This document shows positions 52,713-63,770 of a stretch of 64,000 nt of DNA, one piece after another. Both the position numbers and the translations under genes were made by a program. The stretch spans positions 1,417,001 through 1,481,000 of the forward strand of contig SEMN01000070.1 in the NCBI GenBank assembly GCA_005408345.1, written 5' to 3'. The stretch is from Macquaria australasica (Eukaryota; Chordata; Actinopteri; Centrarchiformes; Percichthyidae). Under the pieces are notes generated by a model, which had not been told where the DNA came from, made no database searches, and saw only the letters and a list, made by a program, of their open reading frames with translations. Position 1 is the stretch's first letter. Each line of letters starts with the position of its first letter.

Positions 52713-55699
52713 TCACCGGCGGATGTCGTCCAGGGAGGTGAGTCTCCTCCCAAATAGCTGCTCCTCATAGGTCAGCAGCTGACGCAGGAAGTTCACGTTG
52801 GGTGCCGTGCATGCCCTCCTCTCCTTCAACCAGCGCAGGGCATGAAGCAGTGACCAGCGTCGATGCTCCATGAGGAAGGCCAGTGTTAGTGCTGAGCTGC
52901 GACTCCTGCCCAGACTACAGTGGACCAGAACGCGGCCGGCAGGCTCAGCCTTCAGTGCCGTATTGATGAACCTGGATGCCAGCGGCAGTGCCTCCACCAG
53001 GTCCTGCTGGGCATCATCGCTCAGACGCAGCCTCAGGTAGCACAGCGTGTTGGGGAAAGCGTCAGGGCAGTTGGCAGTGGCATTGACCACATGTGTGATG
53101 TGTAGATTCTTGATGATGCGGTAGTCAGAGCCATGGGAGGCAGAGCCCTGGTAGAGAGCTCCTTCCAGGATCTCTGAGGGGTAGATGGTGAGGGTGTGCC
53201 GCTCAGGTTCCAGCAGGACCATACGTGGTGTGCAGAGGAAAGGGTAGAGGGCATGGAAGGCTGAGAATCCCCCCAGGAGGATGACAGGGTCCATTCCCAA
53301 AGCACTGAGCTGGAAGAAACAGCGCTGGAGGTCTGGGGAGTCTGCCCTGGCCTTCACACTGCCCACTGAAATAAGCACAGAGACAGAACACAGACAGTGA
53401 GAAGAAATCAATACAAGACAGCCAGGTAGATTTCAACAAGACTAATCTACAGCCATGCTAGTGGCTCTGTGAGGCCGAACATTGTCGCTTTGAGCAAAAT
53501 GCTAAGCAGATATAATGCCACGATATAATGTTTACTTGTTGTTAGCGTGTTGGCATGTTAACTTTTGCTAATTAGCACAAAGTTCAGTTGAGGCTGATGT
53601 GAATTTTACAGGTATTTGGTCATAAAACAAAGTACTGGACAAATTGGAATTGTGACCTGCTGGTGGTGCTAGAGTAAAAGTCAGAGGATCACCAAAGTCA
53701 GTGGGATTCATCCCCTGGAGGTCATGAATGTTTGTAGAAAATACCATGGCAATCCATCTAACAGTTTGGACTAATCAATCTGGACCAAAGTGGTGGACCG
53801 ACCGACCAACAGACTGAGATTGCCATCCATAGAACCATGCCACTAGCATAGCTAAAAATATGGTTATGCTGGATTAGTGAATGAATTCATGTTGTCCAAT
53901 ACATTCTTCTGCGTGTGTGCATGTCTATTTGTGAGAGTACATAAATGTATTAGTGTGTATCCTCAAGGCTGAATGTGGATTGCTGACCTGGGCTGCATCC
54001 TTCCTCTGCATACAGCAGTATTATAGAATACTTCTGCAGCTCTACACAGCTGATTAGACAGCCCAGCTGAGGGTGGATCACCGTCACAGCAGCCCGCGCT
54101 GTCACCACATGGCTCTCCTTGTACCTAACACACACATTCATTCATAATATGTACACACATATAGATTATGTATCATAACTGCAACAACCACTTTACATAA
54201 TGTCCTTCTATAGTAGAACAGATTTCTAAAAGGTTGAGGCAGGTGATATTCTTAATTTTAAGGCAGGTGATATTCTTTATTTTTTTTATTGTCAACAACT
54301 TGAAAACATGAAAACACTAAAATCATCAATGTGTTCATCTCTCAATACTTCGTGACTTCCCTTGCCTGTCTGTGGCCCTGAGCCCATTTGTTCCTCCTGA
54401 AGACGTAGATCTTTAATAACCAGTCACAATTATATACTTTTATTTATTAAAAAAAGGCTAAATAATTTTCTAAAACAGCTGGGCACTGTAGTTTTTAGCA
54501 AACGTTAAAAGAGTAGTTAATAGGGCAATTGTTGGGGACTAGTTTCAGCAGCGGATTAATACACATTTTGTGCTCTAAGTGAGTTTCTCCAGCAGCAGGA
54601 CGGTGTATGTGGGATCGACTCAAAAAACATAAAAAACATATAGAAGATCACCAAACCTATCCTTTAAATTGGTAAATTTGTCCCAAAAACTAGGTAAACA
54701 GGTAACTAGATCCTGCATCAATGTTGAAGTCCCCTTATGGCTAAAAAGAAAACAAACTTTCCAGTATTTGTACATGTTTACCCAAACAAAAAAAGCAACA
54801 CCTATTTAAAGTAATGTGTACAGACTCCTGCAATAAATACTATCTTTGTGAAGTTTATAATTATTAGGGTTTTTTTTTTAGATAGATGTGTTGATTCAAA
54901 GCTGGTAACTTTTGAGGCCAGATTGTGCTGTTGATGGATTACACTTTACTGCACAGGTGTTGCCTTTATTCTGTCTACTCATAAATACAGTATAGTATGA
55001 TAGAGCTTCTGCGTCTAAAGAGCACTGGTGTATCCGTGCAGCACCCACCTCTCTGCGCTGCGACAGTCCAGGAGGAGAATATAGTAAGGATCATACAAGG
55101 CGGGCTGGCCTTCCTCTGCGTTCAGCAGGTTGTACACTTGCTGTGGGGTGATATAACCTCGCTCTACACAAGCTGTTTCTGGAAGAGCAGGAACTAGCAC
55201 CTCCTCTGGCTCACACACTGCTTGCAGGCAGAATAAATACAAAGAGTACAGTGTGTTTGCATGTGTGTAGTTGTGTGTGCATATATTTATTTTGTGAGAA
55301 AATGCAGAGTGAGTTAGAAGTAAACATACACCCTTTACCTTTGTTCCCAATAGGTATGATGGAGGAATGGTCACTGTCCGCACTATTGACCTCTCTGTCA
55401 CAGATGCTGCTCACTGTTTGGGATGTGTTGACAGGCTCTCTGGGGGCCACTCTACAACTGTTATTCACTCTGACACGAGCACAGAGACACATACACACAG
55501 AGAGGTGCAGTCTCAAGACGGTAATACAACAACATTATAGGAGACTAAACACAAAACCAATTTATTATGACTCACAAAGCAAAGATTTTACAAGTAAAAA
55601 AAAACAAAAAAACAGCAGAACTCTTTACCTGGACAGTACTACGCCCATCTCGTTTAAGTCATTTGGCAGATGCATCAGCTGTTCCCACCAGCCCTTCAT
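52713..55699 (-). CDS. styxl1: STYXL1-like rhodanese/CH2 plus dual-specificity phosphatase
   Basis: Exons: 55629-55699, 55339-55469, 55049-55217, 53988-54124, 52713-53365, giving 386 residues in phase. After a poorly conserved N terminus (1-88) comes a rhodanese-like region (about 89-205; YITPQQVYNLLN, LLLDCRSAERYKESHVV) matching the CDC25-homology domain of MK-STYX/STYXL1. A dual-specificity phosphatase domain follows (about 220-365). The P-loop is HCSLGRSRSS with Cys319 and Arg325, and Asp286 is a candidate general acid (LRLSDD). Human MK-STYX is a pseudophosphatase lacking the Cys; this protein keeps CX5R and may be active. The whole phosphatase domain sits in one 653-nt exon. Architecture also fits the MAP kinase phosphatase family, but their HCQAGxSRS signature and kinase-interaction motif are not seen. 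Orthology is an inference. Confidence 0.8.
53455..53849. repeat. MITE-like element with terminal inverted repeats in a styxl1 intron
   Basis: Starts ATGCTAGTGGC (53455-53465) and ends with its exact reverse complement GCCACTAGCAT (53839-53849), 395 bp overall. The inside contains GGACCAAAGTGGTGGACCGA and the 'atcaccaaagtcagtgggat' phrase typical of an abundant teleost repeat. No transposase is encoded. It sits in the intron between exons 53988-54124 and 52713-53365. A clear target-site duplication was not found. Confidence 0.7.
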
Positions 55700-55710
55700 T
55701 AGAAGAACAT
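55699..55710 (-). promoter_or_regulatory. styxl1: Three-codon uORF overlapping the STYXL1-like start codon
   Basis: ATG TTC TTC TAA at 55710-55699, whose last A is the first A of the main ATG (TAATG). It is retained if the acceptor TGTGTAG ending at 55712 is used, which would place the uORF ATG one base into the exon. The main ATG has a weak context (C at -3), so this arrangement could limit or couple initiation. That effect is inferred. Confidence 0.5.
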
Positions 55711-56751
55711 GCTACACACCAAGAAACAAAGAGATCATTTTAAAAACTTAGAAAAATATTCACTCAAATAGCCCAACAAGAAGAAACGAGGTAAAAAGAT
55801 TTGGAAAAAACCCACTGTGCACTATTTGTTGTAGCTGTGATTCTTACTCAGCCCCGCTTCAGCTTTGCCCTTAATTTAGCTGGTGGTCTTGGCAACACAG
55901 TAACGGTTAAGTGCTCTAGAGGGCCACATGGTAGCTGGCTGTGACAGGTGACGGAGGAGAGACCTGGATAGGAGTCCTACTTCACCCAAATTAACACCCA
56001 ATAGTGATCAGGGCAACGTTTTAACTTTCTCTTAAAACCATACAAAGATTAGGGCAGTGTTTAGATAAAGACAGTAAGAAGGAATAAGGGAGGATACATA
56101 AAAGCACACATAGCAGGTTACTATTTACTATAAGACAAAACTGTTTAATGTCTATATTAATGGTTGATATAACTTCGGGGCAAAGTATAATTTTGGGGTT
56201 GCCATGTGAAAACATTGAATTGACAAATCATAGCTTGCTTTTAATCAGAAAGAATCAGGACAGAAGGGGTAAAACAACTAAAAAAAAAAAAAAAAAAAAC
56301 TAGCTTATGTTAGCAGAGAATATGCACCAAGTGAAGAGATCCTTCAATAAAATGTGGCTCCACAAACATGCAAAAGACATATTCATCCATGATTAAAAAA
56401 CTTACTACTGTCTCAGAAACATAATAAATGTATTAACAATAACTAAGCTATGACTGACAACCTATCCTGAAAGTATGCCCAGTGTCCACTATCACACGTG
56501 TCCTCCACACCAATGCAAGAGATTTTAACCTCATCCTAGTTGCCTCGCTGAAATATTGAAGTTTTTAATCTTACTGTATGTTTTGCTGTGCCCCTCAGTT
56601 GTCACTCTCAGCCATGTCATCACCTCTCCTCCACCTTCATGTCACTTAGTCTTCACTTTCCTTTAGTCACGGCCTCTCCACCCCCTTCCCTCCTCCCAAA
56701 AGCCACAGCCACCTCCCCTGTTACCCCCATTTTCCAAATTCCATTATCAAG

Positions 56752-56916
56752 ATGGCGCTGCAGTTGGCAGCTTTGGTGTGGTGCTCTCTTGTTTTGTTTA
56801 TTTGTTCAGTTTTCCGCTCTCCCTTTTCAATTACATTCACCAGGGAGGAACTGGAACAGGAACACAATGGGAAAGTTCTGCAGAGATTTGAGTTGGAGGA
56901 GCAGCAGCTCCTTTAA
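56752..56916 (+). mobile_element. Possible 5' remnant of a non-LTR retrotransposon
   Basis: An AAGATGGCG start opens a 54-codon frame with a hydrophobic N terminus (MALQLAALVWCSLVLFICS) followed by ITFTREELEQ. The sequence resembles the TYTREEL segment at the start of fish LINE open reading frames as I remember them. It stops at 56914-56916 and runs straight into another repeat. No reverse transcriptase is present. It could instead be a chance frame. Confidence 0.35.
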
Positions 56917-56920
56917 TCTG

Positions 56921-57060
56921 CAAAGTAAAAGTAACTCCAGCTATGAAATAATGTAATGGAGTAAAAAGTACATTAGTATGTACAGGAGTATTTAGTAGCA
57001 AAAAACAGGCTTCAAAATTGTACTTCACTAAAAGTACTAAACTACTTTCCACAACTGGTA
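56921..57060. repeat. Dispersed TACTTTACTCC-type teleost repeat
   Basis: Contains GTAATGGAGTAAAAAGTACA, AAATTGTACTTCACTAAAAG and an ending ACTTTCCACAACTGG. These are the hallmark phrases of a common fish MITE-like repeat built from AGTA/TACTT units. No coding capacity. Confidence 0.6.
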
Positions 57061-58100
57061 TAGATTGTCTTATTTTATTTTCTTGATACTTGTTATTCCT
57101 ACAAACATGTGGCCAAAGCTTTGTTAGAGAAGAATGTGTCTGCCAACATCAAAACAGAGTATTACTGCCCCCTGTTGTGCTCCTGAGTGAGTTTATGTCT
57201 AACAACCTGGTGTACACTTTGCACACCTCTCACACTTTGTGAAAGGTCAGTCAAGAGAATATGTACACTACACACACATCAGTGTACACATATCAGTCAT
57301 ATCAGTGTACACACATTAAACTTATCAGTGTGATTACATATAGTGTATGTACACACGATTAGTCACCATCCTCCATTTTATTGTTGCTGATTTTTTTTAA
57401 TGCTCAGCCAGCCTAAATGACACCCAGAGCCATGACAGAAAGCCCTCTGCATCTGCATTACAAGCTTGTTGCTATAGTAGTCTGGATCAATCAGAGGCCC
57501 CCATGCTTGCTGCTACTGTGTTTGTCTGATCGCACAGGCCTCCATGCTTTCAGTCTGATGAGTCTGTTTGCTTAAGCAGACCCTCGCTCATGCAGCCATG
57601 TGGCTGATGGACTCCATGATGGCTGGATGGCCTGCACAGCAACAGGGATCCAGACAGAGGAGGGAATGAACTGTCAGGAATGTCACAGACAGGTGTCAGA
57701 GCCAGAAAAGAAACAGAGCAGGGGGTTTTTACCCTCTCATCAGCAGAAGATCTATCAGTAAAGTTAAAAATCAATTTTAAATAGATTACATAATAACATA
57801 GCAGGCTAGGTCAAATTCCTCTCATGCTTTCTCTCACTGTCCCACAAAATGTGTCAGCAAACAGAGACCTTAATGGATTCCACAGATTCTGTTCTGTTTC
57901 TATGCTTCTTCTGAGAAACAGACTTTTAATAGACCTAACTGTCCACCCAGGTGGCTTCTTCAATTAGCCTATAGGAAGACAAACAGACCAGGACCAAAGT
58001 CCATCTGGACAAAGTGAGAAAACAAGTGAAGTGAATGCCCGCAGCAGAGAGCAGGATAACAGAGCGGCTCATTCAGCAGAGTGGTGGGAGAGACACGTTC
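57061..58100. other. Divergent intergenic interval between the STYXL1-like and membrane-protein genes
   Basis: These two genes are transcribed away from each other. I see no coding block here. Untranslated first exons and promoters of both genes are expected between about 55.8 and 58.25 kb. Confidence 0.4.
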
Positions 58101-58149
58101 GTTAAAGTTAATCACTAATATTATTAGAAACGGTAGTAGTAGGAGTGAG

Positions 58150-58222
58150 TGGCACTGACAGCCACGCAGAGGGAATAAATGGAGTTTGAAGATAAAATAT
58201 GACTTTATGAGGAGTTTCAGAT
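58150..58222 (+). promoter_or_regulatory. Candidate 5' non-coding exon of the downstream membrane-protein gene
   Basis: A good donor (CAGATG then GTGAGT) at 58222/58223 lies upstream of a matching acceptor (CTCCAG, ending 59161). Any ATG here runs into an early stop, so it would be untranslated. The left edge is arbitrary. Confidence 0.35.
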
Positions 58223-59210
58223 GGTGAGTTTCTCTCGCGTTTTATTTTCATGTTTTACTGCTTTTATCTGAAATAAGTGCACAATTTAGAATATATCTAA
58301 ATGTGTGTTGTTTCTCTCAGTAAATAGCTGTATTTCTAAGTAAGCAGCATACGGGAGCGGTTAAGCGAAAACTTGTTATAGGCTACGTGTGACTTTTCCG
58401 ATGTTATTATTACGATCATTTGTATAAGCATAGCATGTATTAAGTGGGTCTACTAGCCTATGCAACATTTAAATATTTGTCCTCTTGCTTGTGATTTTTG
58501 TGTACTTTCTAAAAATGTATTCAGCTTAATTTTATAAAATTGTAAGATTTTTATTTTACCAATATAACTATTATCATAAGCCTATATCTCTTTAATTCCT
58601 GTAATTCCAGATCTCCAATATTCTGTTATTTACATTATAATTTAAAATAGTATCTTAAATGACCTGACTCATAATTAACTAGGTTTAGTTCAGCAGTTTC
58701 AGATGGGAAATTTAACTGAATAAAAAAGAAATAGAAATTAGAAAAACACACTCGCAGTAAAAATAATGGGTGAGTACTGAGTTTCAACATTGAGTAAAAA
58801 CACATTAAAACACTGTACAACCAAATAGGAACAATAAAACGATAAAGCAGGGGCTGTTTTGTTTGTAACAATGGTGATTGATTTTATTTATGGATCATCA
58901 GCCCCAGGAAAAAAAAAAAAATCTACATCAATCAGTCAGAACAATGGTGCAAATTAAGTCCTGAATATAAAACACGTTTATCTTCAAATAGTTTTAGTGA
59001 TCACCTGTAAATAGCATATAGCAAAGCAAGTGAGGATGTTATGACAGCTAATGGTTAAACCGGTATTCCTTTCTGTTGTACTTTGGAGGATGTATTGATC
59101 GCCTCACTGGTTTATAATGTTAAAGTCATGTGAATTTCTCTTCTCCCCACACTGACTCCAGGCAACAGATCCTTGCACTCCCAGCAGCAAACTCTGCACA
59201 GAATGACAGC

Positions 59211-62026
59211 ATGTCTTTTAGGTAAAAGGTAATCCTACTGGTTTTCACTAATTATATATTATTTTTTTTATTGTTATTGGAACCAGGAAAATGAGAAAGC
59301 CAACTGTATAGCCAAACTTTATTTGTATACATATAGAGTATGTTGGTGTTATATTTATTACAGAAAATATGTAATCCTGTTATTCCTGATAGCCATTTTC
59401 AAGAGGATATCTGTCAGCCAAACAAAGTCTCCAGTTGGTGGGCATTATAAAACATTAAGCTCAGCAAAAATTGGTCAAACATTAGTTAAAGGACAAGCTG
59501 GTTTTTAATTTCTTTTTGGAAGAAATTCAGTTCTTGTTTAAGTTTGGTTTTCTGGCCTAGTTAAAACTGGCTTTTGTTATTAAATCTAAGAATGCAATTC
59601 TCACCAATTCACAGCTGTTTTGTAAGTTATACAAACACATAAATGTCATTGTCATTTTATGATTCATGCCTGTTCCTCTGTGCAGTCCAGGGAGGTGGAG
59701 GAGGGGATGGTGTGCCTCAGCGACAAAAAGTCTTTCATCTAATCATGCACTGAAGCCCCTGGTTCCCACCCTCTGCCTGGTGGTCGTGGTGTTATATGGC
59801 CTGGCTGACAGACTCAGAAACTTTGTGACCGGCATCTTCATCCCTCAGTACCACTACCCATATGCAGTGACTCTCTGCTTTGCCCAGGTTGGTGCCTGCT
59901 GCCTGGCTTGTTTCTAACGACAAATCACACTTTAATCAGAGTGAATCAATCAAAAATGGAAGCACTGTTTGCTTGCCACCAGCACCTGTGCATTTTATTA
60001 ATTGTGGAAAAGAGTGACAGAAATGCACACTATGGCTTACCTGCTGTGTAGTTTACACAGAGTACTGTGCCTCCTGACAGCACAGTGTTTGTTTATGCTA
60101 CAATTACATATGCCTTTATAGTATCTGTTTCAAAACATAGGCAAACATTATACAACATCTAGCATGTTAATACTAAAGTATCACATTTATTTAAAAAAAA
60201 CCTCACACATACTGTATGTACATTTCTGTAAAGAAACGCAACATGTTAAAAGTAATACTAATAATAATAATATGTTGGTGTAAAACACAGCAGACTCATT
60301 GACAATTCTTTAAATGTTGTACTTCTTTTACTGGATTGTTGTTAATCATTGGTGCAGCTAACTTAATACCTGTACAAAGAATACACAGGTGTCAGTTGCA
60401 GGCTGTTGTAACTGTGTGTGTGTGTGCCAGTTTGAAGGATAGGGCACGTGGTAGTGTTAGAGGTGGTGTTGGTGGTGGTGTTGATATACACTTGTGCATG
60501 ATAGAGGTTTAACCAAATGGCTGACATGTAACTGTGACCCCAACCAAAGGTTGAAACGACATCATGTAAGTGTACTGGTTGACCTTGAGTGTTAACATAC
60601 ATTTGCTGTGGGTGTAATGTAAATGCATTGAAAATGTAGGCGTTATGATTTTTGACATAGCATAGCTTTTACATTGCACTGTGGTAAACAAAACATCAAT
60701 GGTTTTTACTCAACAAAGTGACACACACCCATGATTTACAAGCTCTGAGTAGAGACACCGGGAGGGGCTGTAAAGACTGAATGACATTAGTTCACAGATT
60801 AGCACTGCTTTTAGTCCATAGGTTAAAGTTGTATTCATCCACGTGAATACAACTTTATTGCTTGTTCTAATGTCAGTGAATCGGAGGAGTTGGATGGGTA
60901 TATTCTACTTCACCTCCACACGTCCTGGATCTTTGTCTTCCATTTATGTGTTTATTTTTGGTCATGAAACATGAAACATTTGAAACAATATGACATAAAT
61001 AAGTAGGTATGCGGCCGGGCATTTGAAATACGACAAAACATGCATCATCTTCTGCAAGCTGGGGTTTTCTCATTAAAATTAAATATATAATTAGAATTAA
61101 ATATAACTTTATTGTCTTTAGCAAATTTGCCTTCAGCTTCACAAAGTGGTCAAGTCTCAATATAATAAAACACAATAAATTGATAAACTTACAGAAAATG
61201 GAGTACAATGACATATATTATCTTTTTCAGGTTCTGGTCACTCTCTTAGTCTTAAATCTCCTCCATGTCCTGGATCTGGTGCCTCTGAAGCACTACTCCA
61301 GGTCCCTGGGTGAGAGGGTGCTGGTGCCTGCTATCTGTAACAGCGTCCATGCTGTGCTGGCCATGTGGGCCAAGGCTAACAGCTCGTACGCCGGCCTCTA
61401 CCCCCTCACCCTGCCTCTGCTGCCCATAGCAACTGTGGGCTTTAGTTTGAAGCTGGCATCCCCACCATCTATCCACACATCTGTTCTGATTTCCATCCTG
61501 AGTGGGACATCTTTTGTCATCACAGGTAAAAGGGCAGATGTTACTTAGAGATGAAATTGAAGGCTCTTCACCTCAGAACAAGTTGACTTCTAATCAACTT
61601 CCTCTGTCTCTCTTTGCAGCCTCCCAGGGTGTGCCAGGTATTGAGCCTCTAGAGTACATGTATGCACCTATGGCTTTAATCCTCCACAGTCTTTCTCTGA
61701 CTTGGCTGGCTAAAGTGTCTGAGGCAGAGCGCCGCAACTCCCCTGATGCCCAAGCCTCCATTTTTGACATCTACTACACCCAGCTGGTCAACCAGAGCTG
61801 GGTGCTGGGCCTGCTGTGGCTGCTGCACCCGGACAGTCCCTGGCAGGTGTTGAGTCAGGGCAGCTGGCACAGCCTGCTCTTCCATGGATACCTGCTCGCT
61901 ATTCTCCTGCTGGGGATGGTACTGAACTTCCTGGTTGGTATATCGGCTCTGTGTGTCTCACCACTTGCTGCTGCACTGCTACACTCAGCAAGGCAGGTGG
62001 TACAGCCGTTCTTCCAGCTTCTGTAG
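59211..62026 (+). CDS. Polytopic membrane protein, possibly SLC35-like transporter
   Basis: Coding exons 59211-59221, 59686-59887, 61231-61525 and 61620-62026 give 304 residues, in phase. The 11-nt first segment (ATG TCT TTT AG) sits at the end of an exon starting at 59162 and joins exon 59686 to read MSFSPGRWRRGWC. About eight hydrophobic segments follow, starting at LVPTLCLVVVVLYGLADRL (about residue 31) and ending near FQLL. The spacing and the phrase PHYPYAVTLCFAQ-like IPQYHYPYAVTLCFAQ are reminiscent of drug/metabolite transporters of the SLC35/triose-phosphate type, with helices paired and a short polar N terminus. There is no diagnostic motif I can name, so the substrate is unknown. 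It could be another 8-10 helix family. Confidence 0.7.
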
Positions 62027-62223
62027 ATTCGAAAGGACTGAGAAAGATTATTGATTGCTTTGTACTTTATCAATGCGACATACGCACATTATAACTTCAT
62101 CCACATCATTGACCACAGTGTCAGTTTATTCTGAGCAGAATTACAAGTTCTCCTTCTTTCTTCTGTTCACAGTCTGGCCTGTGCTACTGAGGCACTTTCT
62201 CTTACATAATATAGTCAGCTGAG

Positions 62224-62229
62224 ATTAAA
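62224..62229 (+). terminator. Candidate poly(A) signal (ATTAAA) of the membrane-protein gene
   Basis: A variant hexamer about 200 bp past the stop codon at 62026. No canonical AATAAA was seen between the stop and it. Confidence 0.35.
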
Positions 62230-62477
62230 TACAGAATGTCAGCACAGAAGCAACACGTGCATGTAGTAATTGTAACCATGATAGCATATTGCAAACATAT
62301 AATGAGCTAATTATTTACAGCTGGGCCCAAAAGTCTGAACGAAGACCAGTTTTTATTCTTTTCTTTTCTTTTCCTTTTCTTATTAACCAGTACTCAGTTG
62401 ACAGATCTATTTATTCAAGATTACATCATTTGGAAATTACTTTTAGATTGAGCACATTGTTGTTGCATTATGTACAG

Positions 62478-63110
62478 TGGCCCATGATGCAACACAAAAA
62501 ACAAGCAAATGATGAAAATGCATTTGCAGCATTTAGAAAAAAACAAAAAATAAAAAATAAAAAACCCTGCAAACACAGAAAACAACAAAAAAAAGAAAAC
62601 ACAACCAAATATAGAAAACACAACCAAAAACACAACCAAATACAGGAATGCTGCAAGTCGCATAGAACGCAACGGAAAACAAGGGATGTTTCCAGGGGAC
62701 ACACCTGGGACACGCTCTTTGTTGCCATGGTTTGTGGCTCGTGAAGATACTTTTTACTTGCATGTTTGCATGATTTAGATATTATTAATCAAGTTAATCA
62801 AGTGTTGCCCACTTGTGTTAATCTAGTGCCTTTTGCTGATTACTAGCCTGTCAGTTCAAATAATGATGCATAATGTCTGAATCATGCAATCTGAATGTTT
62901 AAACTATAACAAAATGTACATTAGCTTAATTCCATTAAATTAATCAAACTGTTTTTGTAACTCTTTTCCGTTGTGTTCTGTGCGACTTGCAGCTGTTTCT
63001 GTTTTTGGTTGTTTTCTGTATTTGCAGTGTTTTTTTCTAAATGTTCAGGTGTTGTCAAATTTGCTTGTGTTTTGTCTGTTTACATGTGCTTTCTTAAGTT
63101 GCAGTGCGTG
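62478..63110. repeat. Inverted-repeat (foldback) element without coding capacity
   Basis: Two arms of roughly 150-200 bp are imperfect reverse complements. Exact shared blocks include GCTGCAAGTCGCA (62650-62662) versus its complement at 62981-62993, and CATTTAGAAAAAAAC (62530-62544) versus 63029-63043. The arms are A-rich on the left and T-rich on the right with a 250-300 bp spacer. Consistent with a non-autonomous foldback or MITE element. A 151-codon plus-strand frame over the left arm is an artefact of A-rich sequence. Confidence 0.7.
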
Positions 63111-63452
63111 GAGCTCTCAGGGCCTCTGAAATTTTGTCACGTCTGCTGTTGTGTACACTGTGCCAGAACTTTGAGTACTTTTGTTGTAAAATATTTGCCA
63201 GGATGCGACGATGTCAGAGGAGTGACACTGAAACAAGTACAAATCAGCAGCATGGGTCAAACAATACCAGTTTTCTTTTAGGTGATACAGTAATATCAAG
63301 CAAATATCAACAAGTATTTCTTTTCCTAATGTATATTCATGAAAAACTGAGTAAATTTGAGGGGAATTGAATTAAAATGATTGTCTGATAAACAATGAAA
63401 CTGATAGTGGACACAAACATGTGACATAATTTGCTTGACAGTATTTAAGAGA

Positions 63453-63770
63453 TTTAAACTCTAAAATGTTTCACTGGATGAATTTGCACCCAGAGTTTTG
63501 TGGAAGTTGTCCTTGAATGATTCTGAAAGCCTTTTCAGATGAGAAGGGATAACGATGAGGAACGGGTTGTTCGTACTGGACAGACTGTTGATCCCACTTT
63601 ATTGCATTTACTCCACAGTGTTAAAAATATTTAAACTCCAGATCCTTGACTGAATGAATTTTTAACCAGAGGTTTGCAGAAGTTACCCTTGAATGAATCT
63701 GACCCCTAAGGTTTCTCAGGTGAGATCGCGATGAGGAAGGAGTTAAATAGTGCTGACACCAATTTCTTTG
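63453..63770. repeat. Imperfect tandem duplication, unit about 177 bp
   Basis: Unit 1 starts TTTAAACTC at 63453 and unit 2 at 63630. Both continue with a GGATGAATTT/GAATGAATTT stretch, CCAGAG, GAAGTT, CCTTGAATGA, TCTGA, a CTTTTCAGATGAG/GTTTCTCAGGTGAG stretch and GATGAGGAA. The copies have diverged by point changes and small indels. No open frame or RNA-gene signature was recognised. Confidence 0.7.

Noticed and set aside
55251..55751. 166-codon plus-strand open frame
   Set aside because: Antisense shadow of the STYXL1-like exons at 55339-55469 and 55629-55699.
62289..62744. 151-codon plus-strand open frame rich in Lys, Gln and Asn
   Set aside because: Produced by the A-rich arm of the inverted-repeat element. 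Nothing resembles a real protein.
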